Shown: one piece after another, positions 24,148-37,749 of the stretch
How positions within the stretch are numbered: the first letter of the stretch is position 1
Layout of the letters: the number at the start of each line of letters is the position of its first letter
DNA from: Drosophila pseudoobscura
Lineage: Eukaryota > Arthropoda > Insecta > Diptera > Drosophilidae
DNA: 64,000 nucleotides
NCBI RefSeq assembly: GCF_009870125.1
Contig: NC_046679.1
Coordinates: forward strand, 17,236,001-17,300,000
Reading direction: 5' to 3'
Notes under the pieces: model-generated
Told to the model about the DNA's origin: nothing
Database searches by the model: none
What the model saw: the letters and a program-made list of their open reading frames with translations, nothing else
Translations under genes and position numbers: made by a program

Positions 24148-26878
24148 ATGCATACGACCAAGATAGAGGAGGGCGATGACAGGGTAAGTCCAGACCAAGT
24201 CCATGTCCGAGTCCGAGTCCGTGTCATATGTGCCGGACATTAAACATGCTCAACTAATTTGCCTGCCCATCCAATCTCCCTTGAAAACCGTCTGCAGGAG
24301 GATATGGAGCTCAACCAAGTCTGGCGGGCCTGTCGTAAAATTCAAGGTGCTATTTTTCGTTATAACTTTGACATCTGTGCCGATTTGAAACAGCAGGATC
24401 CAGGATGCAGCGGCTTCGTATCGGGTAAGAACGACATCCGCTAGGGACATTTCGGTCTGCCCTTTTTTATATCATTTTTATGACCCCAACAGAGCCCATC
24501 TTCACGGCTGTGCTGGGCAAGTATCGCAAGGTGGCCGGCATGTCCGAAACCGAGCTGAGGGACGTCACCGACTACTTTCAAATCCGTGACGGGCGCGTGG
24601 CCTATCGCCAGTTCTGCAAGGTTGTCTGCAGCGAAAGTGAGTTGGGCATGGTTGCTGTTCATGATTTTCTGGCTCTGACCCGGCTCTGACCCGCAGCCCT
24701 GCACAAGAGCGCCAAGACGGACCTGGCCACTGGCCTGGAGTGGAACGATCCCTGGCATGTGAATGTCATTCCCCAGCCGGAGGATCGACGCAGGCTCTGT
24801 CTGATTTTGCTTAAGATTGCTCAGGAGGCGAACATACCATTGATGCCGTACTTTCAGGACTATGAACTGGTGATTGCTCCTCACCGCTGTGCCCTATACC
24901 AGGAAAAACGTATTTTCTTTCACTTCTAGATTGCTCAAAATGTGGGCGTGGTCACGGTGTCGCACTTCTCGCGGGTGCTGCACTTCATGAAGATACCGCT
25001 GTCGGAGCCGGACTTTCTGCTGCTGCTGAGGCGCTATATGAAAGACGGCTATTTGGTTAATTACGTGGCGTTCCTCAAGCACATCGATAACATAATTGCC
25101 TACCTGAAGGACCACCGTCTGCTGGACAACTCTCAGGTGGGGCAAGGGGGCAACTTTATTCTATTCATTTTAATCGGGTCCCGTTCTTTAGGATATCATT
25201 AAGGACTTCCCAGGTCGCCTAGTGGACTTGGAGCTCTCCCAGCTGCCGGCAGTCAATGGCTGCAAGCTGGTGCACCCTATCTTTCCGGATGCGTGCAATC
25301 ATCCGAAGAAGAATCGCAGCCAATGCGACATCATTTTCTGCATACAGAACTACGTCTACAAGAACCAGGTGCGCACCTCCGAGTTCCTGGAGAGCTTCGA
25401 CGCCTTGAACATCGGCAGCATCACCAAAAACCAGTTCGAGCGCGGCCTGTCCACCATGGGAGTGGGCAAGTACCTGTCCCAGCGCGAGATGGCTGTACTG
25501 GTGGATCGCTATCTGGATCCGATGGACATCAACCGCGTACGTTGGCGCAATTTTGTGGATGAGATCGACACGGGTGGGGAGTGGTTACGAGTAGTCTAGG
25601 GAATTTGTAATTTATTTGACCCTGTTTCTGTAGTCTTCACCATCAAGAACCTAGACAAGATGCCGCAGTGCGTGGTCGAGTCGCCGCTGCGCCACATCCA
25701 AGAGCTGCCCAGACCCGGCGCCGTGGACTGGCAGTCGGCCCCGCAGAGCATGCGTGAAGTGTGCGAGGAGGCAATGGCAAAGATACGCATCCGCATCCGC
25801 AACCGTCGCCTGTACCTGCACCCCTTCTTCCGCAGCTATGACAAGTGAGTGGAGTGGATGACTCGAGTCCTGACTCCTAGGTTTTTTTACCCATCCGCCC
25901 TGCCCTTTCCAGACTCAATAGTGGCCATGTGCGCTGCAACCAGACCAATCAGATCTTCCGCACCAATGGCATACTCCTGTCCGATCAGGAGCTCGATGCC
26001 GTGCTGCATCGCTATGGCAATGAGCTCGGCTTTCATTACACCAAGTTCCTGGACGACGTGGATCCAGCCGAGTACGCCATGCCCAGCATGGTGACCAAGC
26101 AGCAGCTTCAGGATTGCCCGCCATTCGCCCGGGACAATCTGGAACCGGAGGAGGCCAGCGAGGAGACCATTATTCGCATCCTGACCAGTGCCAAGCGTCA
26201 GGCCCTTACCAAGGGCCTGGCCGTCATCGATTTCATGACCGACTACGACCGTCACCGCGAGGGCGAGATTCTGGAGTCCGACTTTAAGCGGGCCCTGGAC
26301 AACTCAGGCGTCATCCTGACTGAGGAAGAGACCACAATTCTTTGCAACATGTAGGCTGTCCAGTGACTACCATAACCATCAATCTCACCTTATCCCTCGA
26401 TCTCCACAGCTTCCGTTCTCCCCGGCGCATGGCGTGCGTGCGCTACCGGGACTTCTGCAAGGCCCTGGACGAGATCTTCATACAACTCGAATCGAGTCTT
26501 GGCGACCAGGTGGTCACAGCTGTACCTCTATTGCACCTGCCCAACTTGGACTGCGTCGATTGCTTCCTCAGCTTCGACGAGCGGACCATTTGTTCGCAGG
26601 CCCTCATGAAGCTCGCTCGCAAACCCGACGAGATTTCCAACTTGAGCCAGGTCTTCAAGGACTTTGACCGCGAGAACTGTGGCTCCATCTCCCAGAACCA
26701 GTTCCTGCGCGGCCTCACCGTCCGCGAGATGCACCAGATGCTGAGCAGCCGCGAGTTCGAGGCCATCTGCAAGTGCTTCGGGATGCAGCGTGGCCTCTGC
26801 CTCGAGTTCAACTACCGCGAATTCCTTAAGATTCTGGACGTGCTCTTCACCACCGGCCAGGTGAAGCGAAACTATTAG
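24148..26878 (+). CDS. Multi-EF-hand (EFCAB6-like) protein, nine exons
   Basis: Exons 24148-24183, 24298-24424, 24493-24636, 24697-24869, 24930-25136, 25192-25573, 25634-25844, 25913-26350 and 26410-26878 join in frame to about 728 residues; all eight introns are 55-114 nt with GT-AG ends. The protein is a string of EF-hand-like units separated by linkers. Loops include DFDRENCGSISQNQFLRGL near the C-terminus, DYDRHREGEILESDFKRAL before it, and LNIGSITKNQFERGL in exon 6. Most lack the full set of acidic ligands (for example Gln or Asp instead of Glu at loop position 12), so calcium binding is doubtful at most sites. The spacing of paired hands resembles EFCAB6/DJBP-type proteins of cilia and sperm; this is inference. 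The start has a short first exon (MHTTKIEEGDDR) and a good GTAAGT donor. It is convergent with sqd. Confidence 0.88.
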
Positions 26879-28603
26879 AGATCATTCTGCCTGATGTTCC
26901 AAATTCTCAGTGTATAATCGTTTTTGTTTGTGCAAAATTATGATTGTTACGAGTGTTATATATAAGAAATATAAGAAAACGCAGCAAAGTAAAGTTTACT
27001 TTTCTTTAATTAATGTAATTCGCTTGAAAACCGCCCCCTCTCTCATCCCTCGGTTATGACGGAAGAGAATAACGTTTTTGTTTATATTTTTAGAGGGGGG
27101 AGAAACTATATTTATACAATTTTCAAATTCGTCTTAGCCTAAGCTGAATCTGTTCCGAAAATGCTACCCTACCCCAAGTCTGTGGCCCGTCTCATCTGTG
27201 CGATTTCGCAATGCCGCGCATCCCTCTACTTCTACCTTTACGGACGTTTCTTTCTCACGATCTAATATGGTTTGTAAATATAGTAGTTTAAGTATGTATA
27301 CATATATAGAGAATTCTTTCAACAAGTATTCCGGCATCTATTATACAGTTCTGTGTTTTTGTTTATGTTTTTGTTTGTGGGTAGCAATTAAACTCGAGTT
27401 TGATTTTTAATAAAATATTATCTGCTCTGCCCCACCAAGGAGTATATAAATATATAGATATACAAGTAGTCTATAAGCTAATGCACACACCCAAGAAACA
27501 GAAGTAAACAGAATACAGAAGTATGTTTCCTGCTTGAAAATCGTTTGTTATCGCGTTCTTTGTGTTTTGGTGGATCTGTTGGTTGTCGTAGTTTATGTAG
27601 TTCAATAGTTCCTTAATTTATTAATTCATTCGGGACGCTACCACCCTCGTCCAGTGCCCACCAGTCAACTTTCATTGCTCTCTTGTGTTGCTTTTTCTCG
27701 TGTTTATAGTTACTACAATATTACATGTTACAGTTATCAGTAATTAGAGTTAAACAAATACTTATCTCTACAGTATTGTATTTTGTTGCAAAATGTGTTG
27801 AACAATTTCCTCGTGTAGCTGTCTCGTGTCGCTGCTGCACTTTAAACAATTACCCCGCATAATACATGAGACTACATTAGAAAAACGAATTTCTTTCGAC
27901 GCACAGACCTTGTGGGGGGGGCCACCACGGCTCCAGTAACGTGTTCCGACTGTTTCTTGTGGGAGGCTTTTGGGCTTGAGGGATAGCTCTTGCTTTCGCT
28001 GTTGCTTTTGGGTGGGTGTGGGGGGCTTGGTTGGTCTGCCGGCTTAATGAGCGTGTGGCTATGAAAAATTAGCCACTTGCTGAGAAAATATTACATGTCT
28101 CTAGGCCTAACTATCTATGTATGTATGTATGTATGTACGTATTTATGTACTCGTATTTGTGGTGGGGATGTATTAATGACGCTCCTGTTGCGGCTGGTGT
28201 TGTTGTGGTTGTAGATTTAATTGTTGTTGGAATGGTGCTACACATCATGTGTGTAAGGATGTAGCTTGTTGGTTGTAGCTGCTGCTGCCGCTACTGCTGC
28301 TTCTGCTGCTGCTACCAGTCTGCCAGTTCGTCTAATGCAATAAGAGTGGGGATCTGCCTCCGTGCAGTCCCCTTTCAAATGTATATCCATATATACAGGT
28401 GCGTATATATGCGTTTACTCAGAAGTGGGTTGGTGTGTTGTGGTTGTAGTAATGCTGCAACGGAAAAAGAATTAGCTTCGGTTAGCAAGTGCCTCGACGG
28501 GGGTACGGCTTGTATGACTTGTACTCACCATAACAAACTAAACTAGGTAAAATTCAAATAGTTTGTAGTTATCTGGAGAGTGTGAGTGCCCAGTGACCGG
28601 TTC
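26879..28603 (-). other. Convergent 3' UTRs of the EF-hand gene and sqd
   Basis: No coding exon is seen. sqd's stop codon is at 28604-28606, and a minus-strand AATAAA (TTTATT on plus) at 27617-27622 would give it a ~1 kb 3' UTR. On plus, AATAAA-like sites occur near 27409-27414. The region is T/TG-rich on plus, with TATG repeats near 28120. Confidence 0.5.
27617..27622 (-). terminator. sqd: Candidate poly(A) signal, sqd long isoform
   Basis: This is the first canonical AATAAA found on the minus strand downstream of the sqd stop. It is a motif match only. Confidence 0.4.
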
Positions 28604-31600
28604 TTAGTAGGGCTGGTGCCTGGGCTGGCGTCCCGAGCCGCGCTGCTTGCCCCCGTTGAAGCTGCCGCCTCCGCCACCACCGCCGCCGCCTGTTGTGGAA
28701 ATGGAGGAATCGGTTCGAGGGATTAGTACTTCTCATTCGGCCCTAACACTCGGGCAATACACATGCTCAAAGTCTGACGGGAAGGGGATATAAGAGTGTT
28801 TTGTTACTACGCCAAACGATTCAAGCGACTGTTTAGAAATTTTGACCAAGGCTAGACTAGGGATAGCGCAAAGGATAGAACAATGTCTAGGAAACATAAC
28901 TCTGAACAGGCAATGGGGGGCAACGCAACTGAAAATGGAACAAAACTCGGGAGCTTGGGTTACAGACGATAAACATAAAATAATTGATCGGGTTCGACAG
29001 TTCAAAAGGTACGAGTACTTGGAGGTGGAATAAATGCAAAGAGTTGGATGATAGTTCTGGGCGTTTCTGTGATTTTATACCTTTGGGGCCGCCACCGCCG
29101 CCGCCACCGCCACCGCCGCGTGGGCCGCCGGCACCGCGACCGCCCAAGCTGCCACCACCGCCGCCGCCGTAGCCATTACCGTCGAAGCCGCCGCCGTAGC
29201 CATAGTCTTTCGTTTCGAGTATATTTTGTGGTGCAACCACGTGGTTATTGCAGTGGTTTGGTGTTTTGGTGGTTTGTTGGTTTTTCGTATAGAAGATTGA
29301 TGAAAACACAAACAGAGCTTAGCTTATAAATGGTGTAGACGACACAAACGAAAGAGGATGGAGTGGAACTTGCTGTGTCTGGAATATGGATCGGGATTCT
29401 GGTACGGATTGGAATGGTCAAAATTTGCTGCTACTGAGGGGCGACGCCGCGCCGAGGGGAGACAATTCAAATTCACAAGTCAAGAGCTGGAAAGGAGTTC
29501 TCCAGAATCCGGAATACAGGATTCGGAGAAGGGACCAACGGGGATGGAACGGAACGGGACAGGAATGGTGGGAAAGTGGGAAAGTGGGAAGGAAAAGGCA
29601 ACTGAAATACACACAAAATTGTTGTCTGGTTGGTTTTTTTTTGTTTTTCTTTTATTTGCTCATTTCTCGTTTGTGGATTTTGATTATAAGATTGATGGTT
29701 AAAATGTTTCTTGTTATTGCTGTAGCTCAAAGTACAATATGGTTTGTGGTGGTTGTTGGCTGTTGCTGATACACAAATAAAAATTAAAAACAATTTACTC
29801 TCTTCTCTCCCGACTCGCTCTGGAGCGATGGTGGGGAGCAGGCGCAAGGCGACGCTCACACATACATGCGGATCGATTTGTTGTTGATATTGTTAACTGA
29901 TGTTGTAGTTGTCTGATTCTGGTTAGGTATCATAATCATTATCGTTACCGACTCGACTCGACTCGACACGACTCGTTTCGACTTATTAACATGTTTCACA
30001 ATGCATTGCAATGGATTTCTCCTTCATTCGATCGATCCATCGATCGATCGATCTCTCATCTTACAGCACTCGTTATCGTTATGCATTTATGTTTCTTTTA
30101 AAATCTTGAATTTTTACCTCATTTTCCACACAACAATTTCAGCATTTCAATTTCAAGTTATTTGCTTTGTTTAACAATTCGATAAACAATTTATCATTGA
30201 TTGGATGATGCCAAAGATTGCGAATTCATTTGCTGCTCTTGTGTGTGTGTCTTTTGAATGTCTCACCTCAGCAAAAAAGATATATAAAGTGTTCTCATTT
30301 TGTTTGATTCTCGTTAGTTTCTCTTTTAAAGGGGGAGTACGTGGGGGCGGATCGGGAACGGGGATAAAATGGGGCGGCGTATGCGTGGTTCGTCGCGAAT
30401 ATTCTGGAGTGTCGTTGAAAACGTTTTGCGAAAAACAAAAACAAATGCAATAGTCAACAAATTTTACTTTTTACTCGAGTTAATATAATGTTTATAATAA
30501 TTACTCTTTGTGTTCGCTGTTGTTGTTGCTGTTGTTGTTAAAAACAAGAAAACTGGTTTAGCTTAAAAATTGTCTCGGGAAATCGCTTGACAAATCGTTA
30601 AATGTAAATTACTTTAGGTTTTTCTTTTTTTGTAGAGTTTTTCAATGCATTTCACTAAAAACAAATATTAATTACGCTAAATTACTTGTAAATATATACG
30701 CTTTAAGTTTAATAGAAAGGAAGATTTAAGTAAAAAAATGAAAATCGTTACAGTTAAGTGAAAATAACACTGTGGTGCTGTTTTTCTTGGTTGCTTGCTC
30801 GGTTGTTTGGTTGTTTGGTTGTTGGGATAGTGGGTCGTTGTCCTCTGGGCCAGACAACAACGATTCGGACACCGGGAATATATCGTACCGCCACGGGGGC
30901 TTGGACAAGACAGACGCGCGGCGGCGATCGCTTTGGATATTCGCTTTTGGGTGGTTTTAATTATCCCTCATTAAGGGTCGGTCATTATCTTTCTTTTCTT
31001 TTCTTTACTGTTCTTTTGCGGTTGGTTGGTTGGTTTGGTTTGATTATTTTGATCTTTCTTTTTCGTTTTTGTGAGGCGAAACATCGGAAAATTCGGCATT
31101 ACAATCATCGTATATAAATATATGCTCAAAATCATAATTACGAAAGTAACATTACATAATTAAATAGTTATCGGGGGTAAAACTGCGGGGAAGTGCCAGC
31201 GGAAGCGGTAATATGCACCGTGGATCCGTGCAGCCGTTCTTCCCCGCACTTTAGTGGGGCTTGTTGGTTAGTTTCAAGATTTCAGAGAATAACGGAAGAG
31301 ATAATTATAAAGAAATTAAGAATATATTGTTGTTAGCAATTTAATATTAAAGGGGGGCACAAAATTATTGCTATAAGTATATGTAGAGGTATACAAAAAT
31401 TTTGTTTATATCAAAAGATTGTTTACACATTTAAACAGGATAATAATCGGTATAATAATCAATAAAAATATAGCATAATATGTATAAAAAACTTGATTTG
31501 TGTGGGTAGTTTTTTTTAAGATAGGGGTTAATATTTTTTTTCTTATTTTGTTTAGTTTTTTTCGTTTGTTTTTTGTTTGTATAAAGACAACTGCTAAAAA

Positions 31601-34600
31601 CATTGAGAAACATGCAAATTTGTTGTAAAATAATTACGCAAATTGATGAATATATATGTATGCACAAATGTATATATAATCGGCGTACAATATTTGATAT
31701 GTCCATCAGAACACGGTTTCCCGGACTCTGCTTTCGGAATTTTCGGAACTTCAAATACGTATAAATATACATATATATATATACATTTGCCAAAGCAAAG
31801 CTCGTAAGTATGTGTGGGTGTTGATCGACTTAACATTTAAAAACCATAAAAGGAAAATTATATATGTATAATTGTTTGAATTAAAATTACTAAAATTGAC
31901 GAAGTGTGTTTTGTTTTGTTTAGCTTTGTTTCGTTAAGTTTTCACTTGATGATTGTTTGAAAAGTTCTCTAATCAGCTGTCGTTGTTGTTCAGTTAGTTG
32001 TTGTTTTCTTTTCTTTTCTTTTTGGTTGTTGTTTGTTGTTGTTGTTGTTATTTTTGTTGTTGTTTCAGTGTGGTTCTTGGAATCGACGTATGAACGTGCA
32101 GAATGCCGCAATGCGCGATCTAAAATTGAGTGCTCTTTGTTTACGTTTGATACGTCTGTTACGTTGTTGCTCTACGTTACGTTACGCTACGCTACGCAAG
32201 TTACATTTAGTCAAGAAAGTGCAGCGAAAATGCAAATAAAGCAAATAAAAGAATGATCCTTCGGGGCTTGCCCCTGGATCCAAGAGCTGTCGTTGTTGTA
32301 CTCTTCCGTTTTGTAGTTGTTTTTTACAAGGATTTGCCTTAAAGTAATACTATCAAAAATAGTACCATAGTTAAATGTTACGTGTATGTATAAATATATA
32401 TAACATTCGTATATACTCGATATAAATATATGTATATATATATATATATATATGGTAGGTATATTGACGTATGTGCATACGAAAACATATGCATTGCAAG
32501 AACGTGAATATCATCCCGTTGCCGGGATAATAATATGTATCTAAAAATATATGTATATGCTATATATATTTAAATAGACATTGAATCAAAGCTTTGATTA
32601 CGCGTTTCGTTTGTTTTTTGTTTGTTGTCTCTGTTGTTCTTGCTGTATTTCGTCTTCTTCTTGTTGTGGTTGTTTGTTGTTGTTTAGTGTTTTGTTTAAC
32701 AAAACAAAGAGGAAAAACTATTAAATAACTATATTTTTGAGAATAGGAGTGTGTGTGTGTGTGTGCGCTCGGGCATGAGTGTAGGAGTGGGGAGTATGGG
32801 AGTGGGAGTGGGAGTGGGAGTTGGAGTGGGCTTGTTTATCTGGCATTGGTATTGGTATTGGTGTTTGTGTGGTTTTGATTTTGGTTTCAGTTGGCTCAAA
32901 CAATAACAGTTAGTTAACAATTAAAAGGCACATGTTGCAGTTGCGCAAAAGGCCAAAAACGCTGGCACTTCACACAGTTTTCACATACTCGCAATTGGCA
33001 CATGCTTCTCGTGTGTGTGTGTGTGTCTATGTGGTGTGTGTATGTCTGTGGTTGTGTGGTGTGTGTGGTGTTTTGGTTGTTTGTTGTCTGGTCTTGGTCT
33101 TGTTGTTTGCTGCCTTTGCGTTTGAGGTATTTGTCATCTTTGGAAAGTCTGTTGAAAGCGACCTCGTATCAACATCGCGCTGCTGCAGGATTTCCTGCTC
33201 TGGCTGGTCCGGTCCGGTCTGGTCTAGTGTGGTGCGGTGCGGTTTGGTGTGGTGTGATGTGGAGTCGCCTGGTCGGGAGATCCCACGACCCAAACGCCTC
33301 GCCACGTCTACTCTTCACTTCACTTCACTTCACTTGGCTTCATCCTGCTCTCTATCTCCTGCTCTCTCTCTCACTCTTTAAACAACACAATCGTTTACAC
33401 ACGCTTCGTCAGTTTTATGTTTAAATGCTACACAACTAATAATTGATAATTAAATGTTTTGTGTAAGTGAAGAATGCTCGTTAAAAGTACGCTTTAAAAT
33501 GTAAAACATCAAATATTCTTTTAAAATTATACGTTGTTTAGATATACATATATAAATGTGTGTATAAAATTACTAATTTTTTTGCTTTTATATAAATGAA
33601 GAAAATCTTTCTGTTCGACTCTTCGCTGAATATGATTAAATTTTACAATTAGTTTTAAAAAGTTTTCTTGTTTTTAGCGACGTTGCTGTTGTTGTTGTTG
33701 TTTTTTGTTGTGGTTGTTTGTTTATTTTTGGTTGTTCTTGTTGTTCTTGGACATATGCATACCGTATATGCACCCGGCCGCCACCCGCCACACACATGTA
33801 CACGGGGGTGCACGCGTGCATACACATAAGTGCAGCACAACGATGTTTTTGTTTTTGCTTTTGTTTTTGCCTTTGCTTTTGCTTTTGTTTTTCTCTCAGT
33901 TTCGTTTGATTTGGGAAACACAACAACGTGGAAATTTCGATTCAGGTCTATGGCAAAGTAATTGATAATTAATCTGGTGGTTGTTGCTGTGATTGGTGTT
34001 GCCTGTCTGTGGTGGACTGTGGCTACTTAAAACTGCTGGTAGTTGTTGCTGCTACTGTTCTTGTTTTGGTGGTAGTTACTCGACGTGTTGTTATTGTAAT
34101 AGTTGCTATGAGCATTATTATGTTGTTTGTTGTATTTACCATAACCGTAGTCATATCCATTATAATAGCCACCGGCATAGTAGTCGCCGTAGCCGCCGGC
34201 AGCACCGTAGCCGCCATAACCGCCGTAGCCAGAGTACGAGCTCTGGCCGTCCCACTGGTTGTTGTAGGCTGCGGAAAAAGAGAGATCGGTACGCAGTTAG
34301 AAGACTGTTCAATTCATTGCGATCTATGCCAGATGGCAGATGGATCTGCTGTGCTCTGACTGTACTGACCACCGCGTCCGTAGCCACCGCGACCACCGCG
34401 CATTCCACCGCGTGCACCACCGCGCATTCCCATCATTTGGTTCTCGGGCTTCGGCGTGGCACGCTTCACGTCGACCTCCTTGCCAGAGATCTTCTGTTTG
34501 GGCGTCTTCAGCAGGTCTGTGACCACCTGCTCCGAATCGAAGGTGATGAAGCAGAAGCCTTTGCGCTGCGATTTTTGCTTGTCGAAGGGCATCTCAACCT

Positions 34601-37600
34601 CGACAATCTAGAGTATAAAATCATCATTCAGCATTATTCAACCCTTTTCAACATTGCCGAAACTTACGTTGCCGAACTGGCTGAAGTAGGTTTTGATTTC
34701 CTCATCGCTGATTTCTGTGGTCAGGCCGCCGACAAAGATCTTGCCGTGGCGGGCCTTGGCCTTCTTGGGGTCGACCTTCTTGCTGTTAATTATATGCTCG
34801 CCGGCAGAGCTCACCTTATCGATGGCCTCAGTGTTTGTGAATACAATGAAGGCGAATCCCCTCGAGCGTCCGGTCTGTGGGTCTGTCTTTACGTTGATGC
34901 TCTCGATTTCGCCAAATTTGCCGAAATGGTCCCTCAGTTCCTCTGTAAACAACAAGCACAGGAACAAGAGCATGGGGTCAGACTCTGGCCGCATCCGATT
35001 GAAAATGTTCTTTCTACTCACTCTCGGTCGTCTCCCAGCTGAGGCCGCCCACAAACAGTTTCCTGCGAAAGGGTACAGAAGAATTGCGGTTTAGTCGGGC
35101 ATTGCTTTAAGGGGTATTTCCACCGATTAAGGGGGGGCGGGGGAAATCATTATGGGGACAACTAGGGGCACAGAAAACGGAAATAGGCTGTGTTTTATAC
35201 TTTCTTCTTCGATTTACTTTAAAATTTCTCTTCTTACATTTTGTTTATGGCTGCAAAAGATTGATGGCAGAGCTAGGATACAAACGAATAAAAAAAACTC
35301 ACCAAATTTGAAGTGAAAATTGCTTTAATTACTGTTTTCAATCAGAGATCTGATCGGAGATTATATAGTATCAAAAACTTGCAAACTCGGAAATGAGCGA
35401 AAGAGTGCGACGAGCGATCGATAGCGAGCGAGAGACACAAACGAGCGAAAGATACATATATGCAAAGAGTGAATATTTAGTTTTGTTTTGGGTATTTTTT
35501 TTTACATAGTTAACAATTAGTTTTATTCGATATGAGAAAAATGCAAGGGTTTTATTCTGGATTCTGGTTTTACTTGCTTTATTTGTCTGTTTTATAAATT
35601 GTTAAGAAAATAGAATACTTAATTTATTCCGAGCTGTACGTTACTTCAGAAACGGCAAAGTTCAGAAACGGCTGGGTTCTGCGGATTGGATTTCGGGCAA
35701 TTTGGAACAGTCTAGTCTCATCACGGCGGAGGAATTTAGAGGCTTTTAAGACTATCAATATCGGCATGTCGGCGCACGTTTTCGAATCCGATCCGTATCG
35801 TGGGAGAGATTTAGCTTTACGTTACTTTCTTTTTCTGCCTTTAACTCTCTTTCAGCGGCTGAGCTTGATAACAAACAAAAAATGCGAGTCTCTTTCACTC
35901 GGTCTCGGTCTCTCTCTTTCTCTGATATATCAATATTTTTTTAAACAATAATTGTGTTATATGTACGTTAAGACACTCTCCTGTACAGGGCACAGATATT
36001 TAACATATTTTATAGTGATCCAATTTGAAATCGAGATAATTGCTGACAATTTTGTGTGTACATAGTTCTATTGACTGATTGATTGATTGATTGATTGATT
36101 GTTTAGTTTTGGTTAGATAAATACCATCAACATCAATATCGGCGTGGGGTGAGGGCATCCGTTGCGCACGCTCCGAATCCTCGGCCAAGGGAATCCCATT
36201 TCCGTTCGGGCCCTCGCCTCGACTGCGTTTGCTTGAGAATAGTTTAGCCTTCTCTCAAGACCTGCCGGAGAGGAACAAGGTTAGTTCGCTCAAACACAAC
36301 AGGAAAAGCTATGTATTGTTTTGATTTGTTTTTGGTTTTGGATTGGTTTTTCTTTATTTTTGATGTTTTGTTGGCGCTCCTTCCAATTGCGGGCCGATTT
36401 CCTCTGCTCGGCTGTTGTTGTGTTGATACAAAGTCTCCTCTTGACTTAAGATTAAACTTAGGCATTATAATGATCAATTCAATAGATGGAAAAATTATGT
36501 ATACTCCCATAAACAAACCAAGAAGTAAACGAAACGCAAGACAAAAGTTAACAAAGACCCTTCTTCAGCCTGATCCAAATCGGATTACCTTTATCACAAT
36601 TTAATATGGGATCGTATGAAATATCCAACAAAAATGATCATTTTCGTTTATTTTTTTTCCGACTCAACAACACTGTTTTGACGCCGGCTGGCAATGCCTC
36701 GCCAACAGAGCGCGAAGCCGGCAAGCAAAGGGGAATAGTGAAAAATGCAAAACATACATACAATCCATACATACACACACTCGCGCACGCATATGGGCTT
36801 GTGTTTGTACATATACACACTATGGCCGCCATTTTGGGTACAGAACTGGAAGAGCATGGAAACGAGCGAACAAAATAACAACGAATGGCTAAACAAAAGA
36901 GTAATGCGAAAAAAAATACAAATACTCTGACAAATACAAACTTGGTTTTTTGCAAGTGAAAGGCAAGGCGAGCCAGCTGTGTGCTTGTGTGTGAGTGCGA
37001 GAGTGTGGAGGCAACGTGGGGAGAGCTCCACACACGGCGAACATAACCTCACAAATGGGGGAAAATGTGCTCCCGTGGGGTGCTCCGAGCCGAGGCCTTC
37101 ACATGCGTCAGGCATTGGGGACTGTTTCGGGGCTTTGTTCTGGGAGCTCTGACTAATGAAAATATCGCTCGTTACCGAATTGCGAGAAAACGAGCAGTGC
37201 ACAGCAGTGCAAGCCTAACGCAAGCAAACAAAATTTTCCATAGCTAGCAAAAGGACAGAATGAACAAAAAATAAACGCCCGGCTACGAACAAAATTTCCA
37301 AAAAAAATTCTATTAATATTCTGCTTTTAGCTGCTGCTGGTGAATGAGGTACAGTCGCACGCACACACACAGACACACGCACGCGAGCGAAAACAAAGGG
37401 GTCAGCGCGGCGGGCAGAGTGGAGACTCCGCCGACTCCCGCTCCCACCGACGCGACCAACGACGTTAGCTTCGCATTTACGTAACAGAGGAGGAGGAGGC
37501 AATAGAAACTGAAGTTGGGCACATGATCTGCTACATTTATCAGCTCCCTGCCTGCGGTGATTGGCCCAATATGTTATTTCAATACCTGTCGTCATCCCGC

Positions 37601-37749
37601 TGGTTAGAGACAGCGGATGTGTGTTCTGAGCCGTTGGTGGAACCGGCAGCTCCCGCCGCATCACCATTTTCGGAGCTCACGTCGTTGGTGGTTACATCCT
37701 TGGTGAAGTCTTCGCCGTTCATCTCACTGTCTACAATTTTATCGGCCAT
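28604..37749 (-). CDS. sqd: Squid hnRNP, long (A/B-type) isoform
   Basis: Minus-strand exons 37749-37586, 35062-35022, 34942-34668, 34607-34370, 34268-34140, 29206-29081 and 28689-28604 join in frame to about 352 residues. Residues 1-54 are acidic (MADKIVDSEMNGEDFTKD...). RRM1 has RNP2 KLFVGGL (56-62) and RNP1 RGFAFIVF (96-103). RRM2 has RNP2 KIFVGGL (136-142) and RNP1 KGFCFITF (176-183). The tail is RGG- and GY-rich and ends RQPRHQPY. Squid is an hnRNP A/B-class protein known to act in gurken mRNA localisation and translational control, splicing and dosage of nuclear RNPs. Exon 2 is only 41 nt. The acceptor at 29207-29208 (AACGAAAG) has a poor pyrimidine tract, so use of the ~4.9 kb intron is probably regulated. 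First intron is ~2.5 kb. Identification is secure from the two RRMs and tail. Confidence 0.97.
29207..34026 (-). other. sqd: Large sqd intron / short-isoform 3' UTR
   Basis: No independent gene is seen in this 4.8 kb. In the sense (minus) direction it is CAA-rich, since the plus strand has many TTG repeats. Microsatellites include GT at 32749-32765, GGGAGT at about 32798-32830, and TA near 32436-32453. Confidence 0.6.
33721..33726 (-). terminator. sqd: Candidate poly(A) signal, sqd short isoform
   Basis: TTTATT on plus (AATAAA on minus), about 300 nt past the short-isoform stop. Confidence 0.45.
34027..34268 (-). CDS. sqd: Squid short (S-type) C-terminal exon
   Basis: If the donor at 34138-34139 (TATG|GTAAAT) is ignored, exon 5 continues in frame from GYDYGYG into an Asn/His/Tyr/Gln-rich tail (KYNKQHNNAHSNYYNNN...) ending YQQF and TAA at 34027-34029. 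With exons 1-4 this gives about 319 residues. This matches the known SqdS isoform, which differs from A and B only at the C-terminus and in localisation. A minus-strand poly(A) signal lies about 300 nt downstream. Choice between the isoforms is therefore a contest between the 34139 donor and poly(A) site use. Confidence 0.93.
35063..37585 (-). other. sqd: First intron of sqd
   Basis: This is a 2.5 kb intron between the N-terminal acidic exon and RRM1. It is AT-rich, with a GATT repeat near 36076-36100. No coding exon is seen; sites for alternative first exons cannot be excluded. Confidence 0.7.

Noticed and set aside
28980-29000. GGTTCGA-like tRNA B-box matches here and near 2110
   Set aside because: No matching A box, cloverleaf or terminator could be found.
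33993-35042. A 349-codon open frame on the plus strand across sqd exons
   Set aside because: It is antisense to the sqd RRM and Gly-rich exons, where G-rich codons leave the complement free of stops. It has no domain and no promoter.
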